This document shows, piece after piece, positions 11,108-23,195 of a stretch of 64,000 bases of DNA. The translations under genes and the position numbers were made by a program. Positions within the stretch are counted from its first letter, which is position 1, and every line of letters begins with the position of its first letter. Below the pieces are notes generated by a model. That model worked only from the letters and a program-made list of their open reading frames with translations. It had not been told where the DNA came from and searched no databases. This DNA is from Pinus tabuliformis (lineage: Eukaryota; Streptophyta; Pinopsida; Pinales; Pinaceae): contig CM062818.1 of assembly GCA_031772625.1 (NCBI GenBank), positions 215,691,742-215,755,741 of the forward strand, in the 5' to 3' direction.

Positions 11108-12400
11108 ATGGCGTTCAACGGTTTAAGACTCAAGTATGCCCTTGACGGCAGCTCGAATTATATAGCCTGGAAGGATCGCATGGAAGCAGTATCAGATGAA
11201 AACGGTCTAAAGGACTTGATTGATCATGAAGTCCCCAAGCCAATAGCAGGGAATGCTACAGAATTGGTGGAATGGAAGAAATGTTTGGCTAGAGCGAGGA
11301 GAATCCTCTTAGAGGGAGTTCGAGACCACATTTTCTCGAGCCTCCATGGGAAGGAGACACTGTTTTCAATGTGGAAAACATTGAAAGATCTATATCAGAA
11401 CAACAACGATCAGAGGAAGCTGGCGCTGAAAGACAAGCTTCAGAAAATCAAGTGTGAAGAGGGCAACACAATCTCTACATATCTGAACAAGCTCACCACC
11501 TGCAGGGATGAGCTTGAAAGTGTAGGGATCACAATAGCCAATGATGACATGGTGAGTCTTGCTCTCCTCGGTCTTCCTAAGAGCTGGCATAACTACCAAG
11601 ACTCAATTAATGGAAGAGAGAAACTGCCATATTAGGAACGACTTTGGTCGAATTTGATGCAGGAGGAGATAAGGAGAAGCACCAGAGATGGATATTCATG
11701 AAAACAAGATGATGAAGAAAATATAGCCTTAGCGAGTAAGGTGAGGAAAGGGAAAGGGAAGGCATCCCATCCCAAATCCAATTCTTTCCATGGTGGAAAG
11801 AAGTTTGACAAATCGAAAGTGTGATCCTTTCATTGTCATGAGGTGGGCCATTATGGTATGAATTGTCCACAGAAGAAATCCAAGAAGAGATCCTCAAAGG
11901 GATCAGACGGTGAGGCATTGGCCTCACAGTTCAAGTTGGATTTATCGCTTATCGCATGCATGGTTTCATCCATGGTGGGATGTGTGTGGTACCTGGACAG
12001 TGGAGTCGCTTTCCACTAGTCCAGTGACAAGAATCCTTTCAGTACCCTGGAGGAGAAGGATCTCGAGATGCGAATCAAGATGGGCGATGATGGAAAGTAT
12101 CGTGTTTCTGGTGAAGGTGTGGTTGTGTTTCAGAGGGAGCATGGAGCTCCTCTCACCCTCATTGATGTAAAGTATGTACCAGGTCTGAAGAAAAATCTTG
12201 TTTTCTTCGTTATGCTAGAAGATAAAGGCTATGATGTTGTCTTTAGTAAAGGAAAGGTATTCCTGAGGCATATCGGTACTAGACAGACAAAGAGGATTGG
12301 GATTCAAGTTAAGAATCTCTACAAGCTGGAGGTAGACGACCATGTTGCATTGAGTTCCAAAGCAGAGGTGGTGCAAATCTAGGATGTTGGCAATCTATGG
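11108..12400 (+). pseudogene. Copia-1 gag and protease
   Basis: Frame 2 runs continuously with stops. The Gag N-terminus (MAFNGLRLKYALDGSSNYIA, then the Gag domain with ISTYLNKLTTCRDEL and LLGLPKSW) occupies 11108-11635. A CCHC knuckle at about 11830-11875 has lost its first Cys (SFHCHEVGHYGMNC). The protease motif WYLDSGVAFH at about 11980-12012 keeps Asp-Ser-Gly. A GAG-pre-integrase linker follows. Stops are at 11633 (TAG, probably Trp), about 11698, 11821, 12016 and 12380. The start is the ATG at 11108, the first Met of the conserved Gag. Confidence 0.82.
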
Positions 12401-13340
12401 CATAGAATATTGGGCCACTTGCACCATGGGGCCTTGAAGATCATGCAACAAATTTCTACCGGACTTCCCAAGGCAAAACTAGAGCATACGGATACATGCA
12501 AAGGTTTTACCTTGGGTAAGTATGCGAAATCATCCTTTCAGGATCGAGATAGTAGAGCTGGAGCAATCTTGGAGCAAGTTCACTCAGATGTTTGTGGACC
12601 ATTCTCTACAACCTCCACCGCTAAACAAACGTACTATGTTATTTTTATTGATGATTTTTCTTGTAGATGCTGGATCTACTTTATGCAAAAGAAGGATTAA
12701 ACCTTCTTGAGGTTTTGTGAGTTTAAAGCCTTGGCACAGAAAGAATCTGGAAAGAAAATAAAAGCCTTGTGTAGCGAAAATGGTGGAGAGTATGTCTCCC
12801 AACAGTTTAAAGACTTCTGCATTGCAGAAGGAGTTAAATGGGAGTTGACGGCACCCCATAACCCATAGTAGAATGGGGTGGCCAAAAGGGAGAATAGATT
12901 GATTATGGGAGCAGCTCGAGTGATGTTGCATGACCAAAGCCTACCACTTGATTTGTGGGTTGAGGCATCAATACAACAGTATACTTGCAGAAAAGAAGCC
13001 CACACCGTATACTAGGAATGAAGACACCTATGGAGGCCTTTTCCGGGAAGTGATCATATGTGAGTCACTTCAAGATCTTTGGATCATCTGGTTATTTCCA
13101 TGTGACCAAAGATGCCCGAAAGAAGCTAGATCCAACAGCTGAGTTTGGAATACTTATGGGGTACACTAATACACCCCACAACTATTGGGTGTTCCTTCCT
13201 ACCAGTCAGAGGACAGTGGTACGCAGAGATCTGAAGTTCAACGAGCAGAAAGCCATGCGAGTATCACTTGAAAGGGAGCTCAAGTTGCATGTAGAGGAGG
13301 AAATTTTAGTTCCTAAGGAGGAGGAGCCTTAGATTGATGT
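12401..13340 (+). pseudogene. Copia-1 integrase
   Basis: The zinc part starts LWHRILGHLHHG, but the second Cys of its CxxC pair reads Phe (CKGF). The core has HSDVCGP (first Asp intact). The second site reads CSENGGEY (Glu in place of Asp), and the third reads NGVAKREN, where Lys stands in the usual Glu position. All of these are in frame 2, which shifts to frame 1 near 12960-13050 (FKIFGSSGYFHVTKDARKKL). A TAG is at 12698. Two of three catalytic residues are lost, so the enzyme is inactive. Confidence 0.8.
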
Positions 13341-15015
13341 GGAGCAGTCGCATGCAGAGGATTCGGGAGTAGAGACATCCACTCATGCTAAGTCGTCCAG
13401 ACATCGGGGGAAATGCTCAACAGAAGCTGATAGGTTGATGATGGATGCACGAGAGAATGTGGGACAACCATCTTCTTAGTGCAGACAGAGGAGGTCACCC
13501 GAGCGGTACACTGGTTACATGGCCCTGGTTGGGGAGTGTGTAAAGTCCAAACCTTATTTATTCGAGGAGGCAGTGTAGCAACCAATCTGGGTTGATGCAA
13601 TGGTAGAGGAGTACGACTCTATCATTCAGAACAATGTGTGGGATGTTGTCCCAAGACCTCAGGATAGGTCAGTGGTGAGTTCTAGATGGCTTTACAAGGT
13701 AAAGCAGGCAGCTGATGGTAGTGTTGAGAAACATAAGGAAAGGTTTTTTGCCCGTGGTTTCTCACAGGTGAACGGGATCAACTACGGTGAGACGTTTTCT
13801 CATATAACAAGGTACTCATCTATCAAATCGATGTTGGCACTATAAGCTCTGATGGGTTGGAAGATCCATCAGATGGATGTGAAGACAGCGTTCCTCCATG
13901 GGAAGATTGAGGAAGAGGTGCACATTGAGCAACTGGAAGGTTTTGAGACCTTCGATCATGAGTCACATGTGTGCCAACTCAAGAGGGCTTTTTATGGGCT
14001 GAAGCAAGCACCTCATGCTTGGTACACCAGGATTGACAGTTATTTCATTGGGTTTGGCTTCACCAAGAGTGAGGCAGATGTGAACCTTTACCACATCATG
14101 GTAGAAGGTTAGCCATTGGTCATTGTTCTTTATGTCGATGATATGATTTTGACAGGTGGTGATCGCTTGATCAAGGTCTTATGCACTACTTTCTAGGCAT
14201 GGAAGTGTGGCAAAAATATGGGGAATTATTTGTGTCTCAAGGAAAGTATGCCAATGAGATACTTAGGCTTGCAAACTCCTCTAGCTGGGAACTGGAGGAA
14301 GGAGGATACTACTTCAGGTGAGGTAGTAGCTACTACTATTTATTAGCAGCTTTTAGATTCACTTATGTATCTAGTGAACACATGACCAGACTTATGATTT
14401 GCAGTGAGCCAGCTGAGTCAAGCTATGGTTCAGCCTACCAAACTATTTTGTAAGGAAACGAAGCATGTGTTGAGATACCTTAGAGGCACATCTCAGTATG
14501 GATTGGGGTATAGATGGACAGAGGGAGTGAAGCTTCAAGGCTTCACAGATGCAGATTGGGTAGGGAGTCCGTTAGACCAAAAGAGAAATTCTGGAGGAAT
14601 CTTCAACCTTGGTTCTGCGGCAGTTTCCTGGTATAGCAGGAAACAAAGGTCAGTTGCACTTAGCTCAGTAGAGGCTGAATACATGGCTGCCAGTCAGGCA
14701 ACATGTAGGGCCATTTGGATGGGGAAGATTCTAGTGGGATTTTTTGGTTAGAGTATGGATCCAATTGTGATCTACTATGATAATCAGAGTTGTATCAAAC
14801 TCTCTGAGAATATAGTTTTTCATGACAAGGCCAAGCACATTGATATCTGGTATCACCATCTTCGAGACTGTGTGGTCAAGAGGATCATGTTGTTGCTGTA
14901 TGTTTTGACTGAGGAACAGGATGCAGATATTTTGACTAAGGCATTGTCAAAATGCAAATTCGAGTTCCACAGAGACAGGATTGGGGTTACTGGTAATCCC
15001 TTTCTTGTTGAGGAG
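13341..15015 (+). pseudogene. Copia-1 reverse transcriptase and RNase H
   Basis: Frame 1 carries the copia RT: RWLYKVKQAADG, KTAFLHGKIEEEV, FYGLKQAPHAWY and the catalytic box LYVDDM at about 14129-14146. Most of the palm/thumb between about 14160 and 14400 is deleted or scrambled. RNase H resumes at 14404 (LRYLRGTSQYGLGY, FTDADWVGS, SSVEAEYMAASQA, IYYDNQSCIKLS, DKAKHIDI) up to the TGA just before the 3' LTR. Stops lie at 13843, 14110 and 14749. Confidence 0.82.
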
Positions 15016-16003
15016 TGTTGAAAATAGCAACAATAAATGCTAAAAATAGAAGTGCTAAAATTAGCACTACTATAAATAGCATTTCGGGATACATTCCAAT
15101 TTTAGTTAGTCCCTAAACTAAAATTGAGAATTAAAAATCGAATTTGATCTTAGAAGTTGTTTGAAAAATAATTAATTAATTCATCTTGAGTTAATTAGTT
15201 GTAGGAAATCAACCATGAAGTCTATGTGAAGACATGCAACAATTTCTCCATTGATTGAAGAAGTTATCCATTGATTAAAGGAGATCAGAATAAGTTGTAA
15301 TTAGTTAGCTCAATTAACTAAGTTAAGTCCAGTTAGATTAGTTCAAATAGTTTTTTGAACTAATTGTGAGTTCAGTTAGTTAATGCATGCATGCATGTAA
15401 CTGTTGCGCTTCAGATAACTGAATATTCTCTCATAAATAACTCATGCATGTCAGTTCAGATAGAGACTTGGTTGAGATCAGATGATGGGATAATGTACTA
15501 TCAGTTGTAGGAATATTCCATGGAGGATATCTCTTGCATGCAGAAGGAATTCATTCCTTGGAGATTGTGCAATTAATTTTGGGTTTGATGAGTGTGTGAT
15601 GAGGCCAATTCACACAGGTGGCAACATTCGACCCCAAGGAAAACTGCACAAGGAAATAGGAGGCTTCGAGGGCTAAAGGAAGGCATATCTTGTGTTTATT
15701 CAGTCTGTGAGTTGTATTGTTTGATTGTACTGAGAGAAGGATAGCTTGTGAGTTGATGCTTTGTGTAATCTGAACATATTTCCACTTGTATTATAATATA
15801 GAGATCAGAGCTTTTGTCTGAGGCTTTCCCCAGAGTATTCTTTTGTGTTCATATGTGATTGCTTTCTCATTCTCAGTTATATATCTTCTATTTGATCTTG
15901 CTCAAAATAAATTAAGCTTCTGCAAAGTTTGTTGTAGAAGTAGATATTTTATTTTGCTTTAGTATATTGCATAATTTGTTGATCGACAGTGGGAATTTCT
16001 ACA
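15016..16003 (+). repeat. Copia-1 3' LTR
   Basis: It starts TGTTGAAAATAG right after pol and ends TTTCTACA. It matches the 5' LTR along its length with scattered substitutions and short indels, for example a missing block near 15290 compared with 10270. This indicates an old insertion. Confidence 0.88.
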
Positions 16004-16185
16004 TGGATGCGACCAGACCATGAGTTATCATATGTGATCCTTCTCATTATTGGATGGTTGTGACCATACCTCGGTTTCATTATGATCCTGTTTAACGGAT
16101 GGTTGTGCCCATACTTGGATCCATTTACATGATCATTCTCTGGATGGTTGCATCCATGCCACGTTTCATGTATCATTTGACAAAG
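16004..16185 (+). repeat. Tandem repeat, about 4 units of 45-50 bp
   Basis: Four diverged units start at about 16004, 16051, 16098 and 16140 with GGATGGTTGTGACCATAC-like sequence and continue to an ATGATC-like segment. Copia-1 inserted at the left edge of the array. Variable tandem arrays between pol and the 3' LTR are known from large plant gypsy elements. Confidence 0.65.
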
Positions 16186-16300
16186 ATCTCGGTCTATGTA
16201 TATGTATCTGTACTTTTTTGCAGGTTTTCCAATGGCAGACCGGTTCCCCACATTGATTTATAAAGCATTTCACCCCTCACTCTAGCTTGGCCTTCACGCT

Positions 16301-17343
16301 TTAGGGGGCATCTGTTACACAACATTTTGTCATTTTCCCTGTAGTCTCCATTCCTTGATGCTGGAGGACCTCTATAGTGAACCCTACATGCTTTGCCTTC
16401 ATGGAGAAACTTCCATTATGTCCCTCTTTATGAACAAATCATTTCCATTTTGTACCATTTCCCCTAAAACTTTTGCTTTGCCCAGTTTACAAGGTCGACA
16501 CTAATGACCTTTGTCTCCCCCGTGCCGATGTATAGAGATTAGCATTATTCCCCACGCCGATCAGTGTGACTGAGTTGTGTTATAGTCACATCAGTCCTGT
16601 TATGGAAAGTTTTTTAAATTAAAGCCAAAGCTTCAAGCTCTAGAAGCTCCATAACAGAAGTCTGGTAAATGGTTTGGCCAGATGGGGTCAAGGATGATAG
16701 TTTGGCTCCTTTCCCCTATAATGATGGAACTACCTCAAGAGACAAACCCTTCTCCCATGAGGATAGGATCCATATCCCATCCTTATTCTCTATATAAACC
16801 TCCCTTCTTTCCAAGCACAAACTAGTTACAGTGTTGGCTTAGTGTGAGTATACTATTTTGATTAGACAAGAAAGCTATTACTAGTTGTAGCCATCTAGCT
16901 GTGTGAGGGAGAAGTGTGTTTGGTTTGGAGTGAAGCCTAAATGGAAGAGCCTTTAACCATTGTTGTTTGAAGCCATCATGGAATGCTAGTGGAAGTGTGT
17001 GGGAACTCAGTTTTGTCAGAGGAAGACTGCGATGTCAAGACGAATTGTTTTAATCTCTCTTTGATATTTATATATTCTAGTATCAATTGGTTTCCTACAT
17101 GTTTTGTAATACTACACATTCATGGCTTAATATTTCTTGACTTGTTAAGTAGGTTGAATCACAATTTTTCTATTATTATGTTTGTGTGTTGTTGTTGTTT
17201 ACTTGTTTCAGGATCTTGAAGAAGGAAGCAAGAGATTGTTGGAGCAAGAAAGTGAGGACATCATCAAGTAGGATAAGTGACCAAGAGGTAGGCCCTATTG
17301 ATTGATTCTAACGTAAGGAAATCTTCCATAGAATGTATCTGTT
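16301..17343 (+). repeat. Gypsy A polypurine tract and 3' LTR (right end approximate)
   Basis: TTAGGGGGCATC (16301-16312) is a polypurine-tract-like block followed by TGTTACAC, the LTR start at 16313. A TATA-like box TATATAAA is at 16791-16798. The right end is placed near 17343, because similarity to another element's tail begins there, but no exact terminal repeat was fixed. The same block precedes a second LTR at 18839. The assignment to element A is by position and strand. Confidence 0.5.
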
Positions 17344-18838
17344 GTGGCTAGACCCATTATTGGGCTAGAGGAATTCATTCATATTCCCACTTATAATTTT
17401 ACTTCACCACAGGTGTCCTTTGACCTACTTTTCAGTCGGCCACCCCTAATTGTCAACGTCGTGTTCATTATTACATCAGTTATATTGGTCCTCTGCTCGT
17501 GTCGGTTTGAGAAGGTCTCCATTGACTTCTTGCTGGAAAGTCTTGCTCTTATCGACTACGAAAAATTGCTTTGAGGGCAGATCTAGAGTTGTGCCCTGGC
17601 CCTATTTTCGTTATTGATAGGTTACTTTGTGCTCAACATCAACCAGTATCATGGGTCTTTGACTGAGTGGTTTCCCTTGTGTTCCACATAAACTTTCATT
17701 ATCACACATTGGGATTCATGCAATGCCTTGGTTTCCATTTGACCCTATTAGTGGATTCCTCACCAGTGTGTGAGCTTTAATTATTGGTTGGTTCAAAGGG
17801 TTTCTCTCATGCGATAGCTACATTTTGTATACACAGGAAATGTGCTTCGGTTGGGTTACTACATATTTGTTTGTCTGATTCCTTCCACATTATTGGCCTA
17901 TCGGTCGGTTACACTCACGCTAGATTGATGAAGGATACATTAACGCCTTCCTTCTAGCATATCGTTTCCCATCGACTTTAGCTCATTACTCTGGGAAAGA
18001 GATCTAGAGTCCATTTGGCAGTACTTTAGGGTTTGCAGTGATTAATGGAAGATTCCTTCGCTATTGATAGTGGGAAAACATCATTGTCTCCTGCTTGATA
18101 GATTCTTCCAAATGTTCGACTACAGCTCATTTTTTCGCACTTATTAGATTGTACTGGGTACCTTGACTCTCATCATCATTATCGGTGAGTAGCCTCACGT
18201 TTTTTAATGGTATACATCAATGACCAGTAATCAAACGATTTCTCACATGGTTGACTTCAGATCATTTATTCCCATTGTGTAGAAATGTACCACGGTGGTC
18301 GATGAAGACATCGGCTTTGCATCAACATGTCTTGGTTCACTTGTGAGTTGCTCTTGTTTCTTCTAGTTGACACCATCCATGTTATATGTTGTAGTGCCTT
18401 ACAGTGACATCCTATATGTTGGCACCTAAGTTGTAGTGTAGTACCATTTATTCCACCATGTTGACTTGGTACTATTTGGATCAGCTTCTTGACTTCAGTG
18501 ATCAACTTCATATTTCAACATCATTGATTAGCACTTTATATGTGATATTCAAACATGTACTTTCTTGATTATGATCAGATCATCCATTATGTATTTTTAG
18601 TTCCTTTATACTTGTATGCATATTGGATCTACTTTTGTACATGACATGCAAACATGCTTTACTATTTCTGAACATGGGTATGCCCGCCTCGGACAGCGTT
18701 TTCTTTCTGATCTCTTTTGCTCTCTTGGTAGGCTGAATTCTGGTGAAATCCTCCTTAGTCTCGGCATGATTCCTTCTATACACTTAATAAATTTCGGTCA
18801 TCATGTACCCCTTCTGACCTCATATATTAGGGGGCATA
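17344..18838 (+). other. 3' non-coding tail of a second A-like gypsy element
   Basis: This region is collinear with the gypsy A tail (17940-18280 against 9520-9870) and ends in ATTAGGGGGCATA, a second copy of the polypurine-tract block. I find no protein motif, and the 76-codon frame at 17344 is not recognisable. It appears to be the truncated 3' end of another family member. Confidence 0.45.
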
Positions 18839-19795
18839 TGTTATAGCACCATTCACCACTCTTGGTAGAACTGATGCTCTGATTTTGTCATAGAGAAACC
18901 CTTCCTTCTAGACTTTGTCCAAAATATAAAAAACAATGGTCTATTCCCTATACACTATTTTTCCCTGTGATAAAAGCGTGTACACATGGGTCAACATATA
19001 CCAAAACCACGTACATGTGTTAAAACACTTAAAAAAATTAAATTTCCTTAATTTCAGGAGGAGTTCATGGGTTTTACCTATTACTCACCTCCTATATCAT
19101 GTGGCCCAACTGTTTCCCAACTGAAAAAAAAACTAATTTGGACGAGTATAAATCAACCTCCATGGGAAGGCCTTAAGGAAGAAGGTATGAGATATCAATA
19201 CTATAGTGAGATTATCCTTGATCAAGTCTGACAAAATCCCTGTGCCTCTTGCACTCCCCAAATTTTCAAGAAACCCTTCTTTCCTTGTTGGAGATATCCT
19301 TCATCTTTCTTGAGATATCCTTGTGTTAGTGATGGAGGAAGATTTGTTGATGTCGCGAAAGGATGGATCTAGAGGATGATTCCACTTGGAACTAGAGAAA
19401 GACTTAGGTTGTATTTCTCCACCTTACTTGTAGATTACTTCAATAAAGAAATGTTGTTCAGTTCTCGATACTAAACGTGTTTATGCATTGGTTTATATTG
19501 TAATTAGTTTATGAATCTTATATTGATGTGTAATGACTCATTCATTTATATGATCTAAAGTTAATATCATGAACATGCTTTATGTTTCTACTATTGTAGA
19601 TGTTTCATTTGAATAATTTTCAAGTTTGAAAGACATCAGGAGTTGCTGAGGGTTTGCACCTTGCAGGATCTACCCAAACTTAGGACCTCCAGGTAAGGAC
19701 ACTCCTGTACAGTTCAATAGAATAATCATTTAGGTTGTTTTCCTGAGCATTTATTGTTGTTTTTTTCCATCCGCTCTATTGGGGTTTTCAACCAA
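18839..19795 (+). repeat. LTR of the second A-like element (right end approximate)
   Basis: It starts TGTTATAGC behind the polypurine tract. A TATA-like box TATAAAT is at 19147 and an AATAAAG poly(A)-like signal near 19442. The right edge is placed near 19795, where minus-strand gypsy C coding sequence begins. No matching partner LTR is in the window. Confidence 0.45.
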
Positions 19796-20811
19796 AGACC
19801 CTAGGATGATCTCACCCACAACACATCCTCAACCTCCTTACCCTTGTCACTAGAAATTTGTACTGCAAACATCACACAACATTTTCTATAACTATGCTTA
19901 GCCTACAAAGTGGTAACCATCCTTACTGATGTAGGCTTCTTCTTTCCCTACAAGGTCATTTTCTCCCCACTATCATCCACACACTCAATGGCCTTGTCAA
20001 GCGATCTAATTTGGTTATGTGAAGATATAGCTAATCCATACCCAAAAGCATACTATATGATCCCAATGGAAATGCATTGAAATGCGCTATTATAGGTATA
20101 CCATTCAACTCAAATGCAAAAGATCTTACCCAATGGTGAACTTGCTTCTTTGTACCTATCCAACTGTACCAACCAAGATTTTGCATGCACTTCTTTTCTC
20201 AAACCACACTTTTCCACCAACTCAGGATTAATATCACTATAGTTAGATCGAGGATCAATCAAAATAGAAACAAATTCATCACAAAGCTTACCGTCCATCT
20301 CAACGATCGATGTATGATGATCTACCTACCTATTGTCCACAATTGCATAAATCCAAGGAATGTTATGACCAACATCACCAACTATATGTGCTTCTTGAGC
20401 ACTGTATATTTGGGGTCTACAACCACTCTAATACTATGGACAATACCTCTTACGATGATCATTACCACATATCCAACATTGAAATGGTTCCCTAGCACCG
20501 CCTCTAGCTTGCTACTCTCTGTATCCCTTCTCAGATGTATTGAATATCTTTTAAGGAACTGCATTATCTTTCTCACTTGCATCTTGAGGTGTTTCTCATT
20601 TTGGTGGCAATTTTCCCTTAGCTTTCTCATTTATTTTCAAGTCATGTTTCGGCTCAACTTTGCGCTTCAAATTCTCATAAAAATGCTTCAACTTTCGGAT
20701 GGCCTCCTCCAACAATCTAGGCTTATTGGACTCAATCTGGTCTTTGTATGCATCTGGAAATTCACTGATGAATATCTGAACCTTGATCTTCTCCTCTTTG
20801 AGGTAAGGCAC
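19796..20811 (-). pseudogene. Gypsy C gag-protease fragment
   Basis: On the minus strand, 20811 to about 20380 encodes the end of a Gag (IFISEFPDAYKDQIESNKP, then LKHFYENLKRKVEPK). The stretch 20298 to about 20000 encodes a retropepsin of a distinct gypsy family: MDGKLCDEFVSILID followed by PRSNYS, where Arg replaces the Gly of the usual DxGS motif. Then come the segments VHHWVRSFAFELNGIP-like and GSYSMLLGMD. Both ends are cut, at 20811 by the gypsy B LTR and at about 19795 by the other LTR, so this is what remains of an older element. Stops and frame changes are frequent. Confidence 0.65.
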
Positions 20812-22056
20812 TGTTGTAGCGGCTACAACCACCCTCCAAAATTCTGCCTTTATTTTTGAGCCTCCCTACCAACCACCCTCAACAACGTGTCTTGCACTGT
20901 CAAATACACAAGCTTCAGTGGTTTTCTAGCAAATTGCCAACATGTGCATGATAGCTTGTTGCATCCCCCTCACAGTCTGTTTCTCTAGACTTGGTCTAGT
21001 TGCAGGTTGAACAACTCCCTTGTTATCACCAAAAAATTGATCATCTAACCTAATTTACTATATGGATTGAAGTATACTATGTAAAGCCAATTTTACCCTA
21101 GTAAAATTGCTTTCATTGTTAGAAATTACCTAATAAACCACCTTTATCAAGTAATTTATACTTAAACCCATGAAGAATAATTAAATAAAACACCATTTAT
21201 TTCATTTTCTTCTAGGAGTAATTAATTAAACCATTGTTTTATTATTATTCTTTGTCAAATTTGACCCAATCATGAAAAATAAACAAATAAATCATTATTT
21301 ATCTTATTTTTCTCCAAGAATTTAACTAATTAATCATTAATTAATTACTATTCTTTGTTAAGTTTGACTAAATCCCTTACAAATAATTAACTAAATCATT
21401 ATTTGTTTATTATTCCTTCACTAATTCCTTGAGATAATAAATAAATCATTTATTTATTTATTATTTCTAAATAAAAGTTTAAATACTTTTTCCCTCCTAC
21501 ACAAAATATAATAAAATACTCCAAGTGGTAATTCCAATAATGGAATCAATAGTATTTTATTATTGCTCATTGTTCAAGGAAAACTCAATATTTTGTTATA
21601 AATAGGAGAGTTTTCCATTCATTATTCACTTTTGATTATTTTCATTGTTGCACTCAATCTTGTAACTCTGATTATTTTCATTATTGCACACCATATTTTT
21701 GTTGGGTTTATGCATTATAGAGGAGAAAGACTCTACAGAAGTTGAAAGCATTTGAGGATTGCCAAGAACCCATCCCATAGAGAGGGATTGGTAACATATA
21801 TTTGTTCCCTTCACATGTGTTATAATAAAATCATTCTTTACATATCTGGTTCCCATTGGATGTTTTGGGGTTATTACTCTTTCTTTCATTGTTTAACCAT
21901 GATTACAACATAGATCAAAATTTTGGCAAGTTTTGTTTCTATTAATAGTTGTAGATCTACAATGTTTAGCAGTCATTTATACTTTTGAGATCATTTATCA
22001 TCCACAATCTTAAGTGAGTTATTTTCGTACATCATTGAGAATAAAACACTACAACA
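20812..22056 (+). repeat. Gypsy B 5' LTR
   Basis: It starts TGTTGTAG and ends with the exact inverse CTACAACA (22049-22056), followed within 2 bases by a primer-binding site. A TATA-like box TATAAATA is at 21597-21604. The A+T-rich middle (21050-21520) has many ATTAATTA and AAATAA blocks. The first 200 bases resemble 44201-44400. It interrupts minus-strand gypsy C. Confidence 0.8.
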
Positions 22057-22058
22057 AA

Positions 22059-22150
22059 TTGGCGACTCCACTAGGGATATTATTCTGATTCAGAAACTTG
22101 GGTCTCCAATACAAAATTGGCGACTCCACTGGGTTTTATACATCAGATTG
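22059..22150 (+). promoter_or_regulatory. Duplicated primer-binding site of gypsy B
   Basis: TTGGCGACTCCACT occurs at 22059 and again at 22117, 58 bases apart. The bases behind each copy also match in a diverged way (CTGATTCAGAAACTTGGG against CAGATTGAGAAACCTAGG), so the segment is an old tandem duplication. The copy next to the LTR is in the normal priming position. I do not name the tRNA. Confidence 0.6.
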
Positions 22151-23195
22151 AGAAACCTAGGTGACCTTTAGTTTTTAGCTTAGGGTTTCTTCTTTTCTTC
22201 ATTCTATTAATGTTTCCTAGTGTTTTAACCCTAGATCTGATAAAATTTTTACTTCCGCAAGCTTTCTGGTCCTTTCCGCAAGTCACAGGAACCAACCACG
22301 ACAAAGGTGACACTTTTCTTCTAAAGTTTGCAGACCAGAAGTCTCAGAGCATAAATCGCATTTTTCAGCCCTAAAGTTGTGATCTGGGCTCGAGAGCACA
22401 ACGTTTTCCCCAGAAAGTGTGATTTCATCAAAAAACAGGTTAGAACTTATGATTTCTAGGTTTTAGGGTTTCTCTCAAATTAGTTTTTGATTTTTGCTGA
22501 GAGTTGTATGTTGAGTGTATGACCGTTGTCTCATCCTGGTTAGGCCTTGATCCATTCTATTTTACTTGTCAAAGTTGAATTTAGCCTCCATAAAGGCTTC
22601 TAGTACACTTCTACCTCTCTAGGAGGAGTTTAGCTAAGTGAGAAGTCTGAGTTTTTGCAGCACTTTCAGCCACATTTTCCAGATCTGTAACCTTTTGTTT
22701 CAGATTTGATAAGATAGGTTGATACCATCCATATTTTCACATTCAAACTTGTCTGGTCATTCCCTTTGGGTCCCATTGGTTGCCCTAGGTGTCTCACCCA
22801 TCTCCCTATCTTTTTGTAGCGATCTGACCCTCTGGTTTTTTGTTGTTGCTACACCACTTTCTAGGAGCTTAGAGTCACTTGATCCTAGTCACACCGACAT
22901 TCAAATCTCTTGACTGTTTTAGTGTATTTTCCATCAGTTTAGCCACCTGGCAGTACAGTGTTTGTAAACCCTATTTGGGTGGGGTTCAGTTAATTATTTT
23001 GTTGTTTATTTTATGTTATTTATTTTAGTTTATTTGCATCAAGATTTTTTCTTTTTTACAAACACGATATGGTCTTAATCAATTAATACACTTGCACACA
23101 CAAGAACACCTTAAGTGAAGGGCGCTTGGTTAACACTGCCAAGCCAGGAATTAACATAATAAATTTATCTTACCGCATCAGAGACAAAAGATATA
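22151..23195 (+). other. Gypsy B untranslated leader
   Basis: No conserved coding sequence is seen between the primer-binding site and the first Gag-frame residues. The leader is about 1 kb, long but usual for large plant gypsy elements. Confidence 0.5.

Larger units (their letters stand above)
9992..16003 (+). mobile_element. Copia-1, Ty1/copia LTR retrotransposon (two LTRs)
   Basis: The element has two similar LTRs (9992-10991 and 15016-16003), a primer-binding site, gag, protease, integrase, RT and RNase H in Ty1/copia order (integrase before RT). The 5 bases before it (TGGCT, 9987-9991) and after it (TGGAT, 16004-16008) look like a target-site duplication with one change. It is inserted in the 3' tail of gypsy A, at the edge of a tandem-repeat array. 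Many stops and an internal deletion near 14160 show it is dead. Confidence 0.88.

Noticed and set aside
16313-19795. The two LTRs at 16313 and 18839 as the two ends of one element
   Set aside because: Both are preceded by the same polypurine-tract block and followed by no primer-binding site, so both are 3' LTRs of separate copies.
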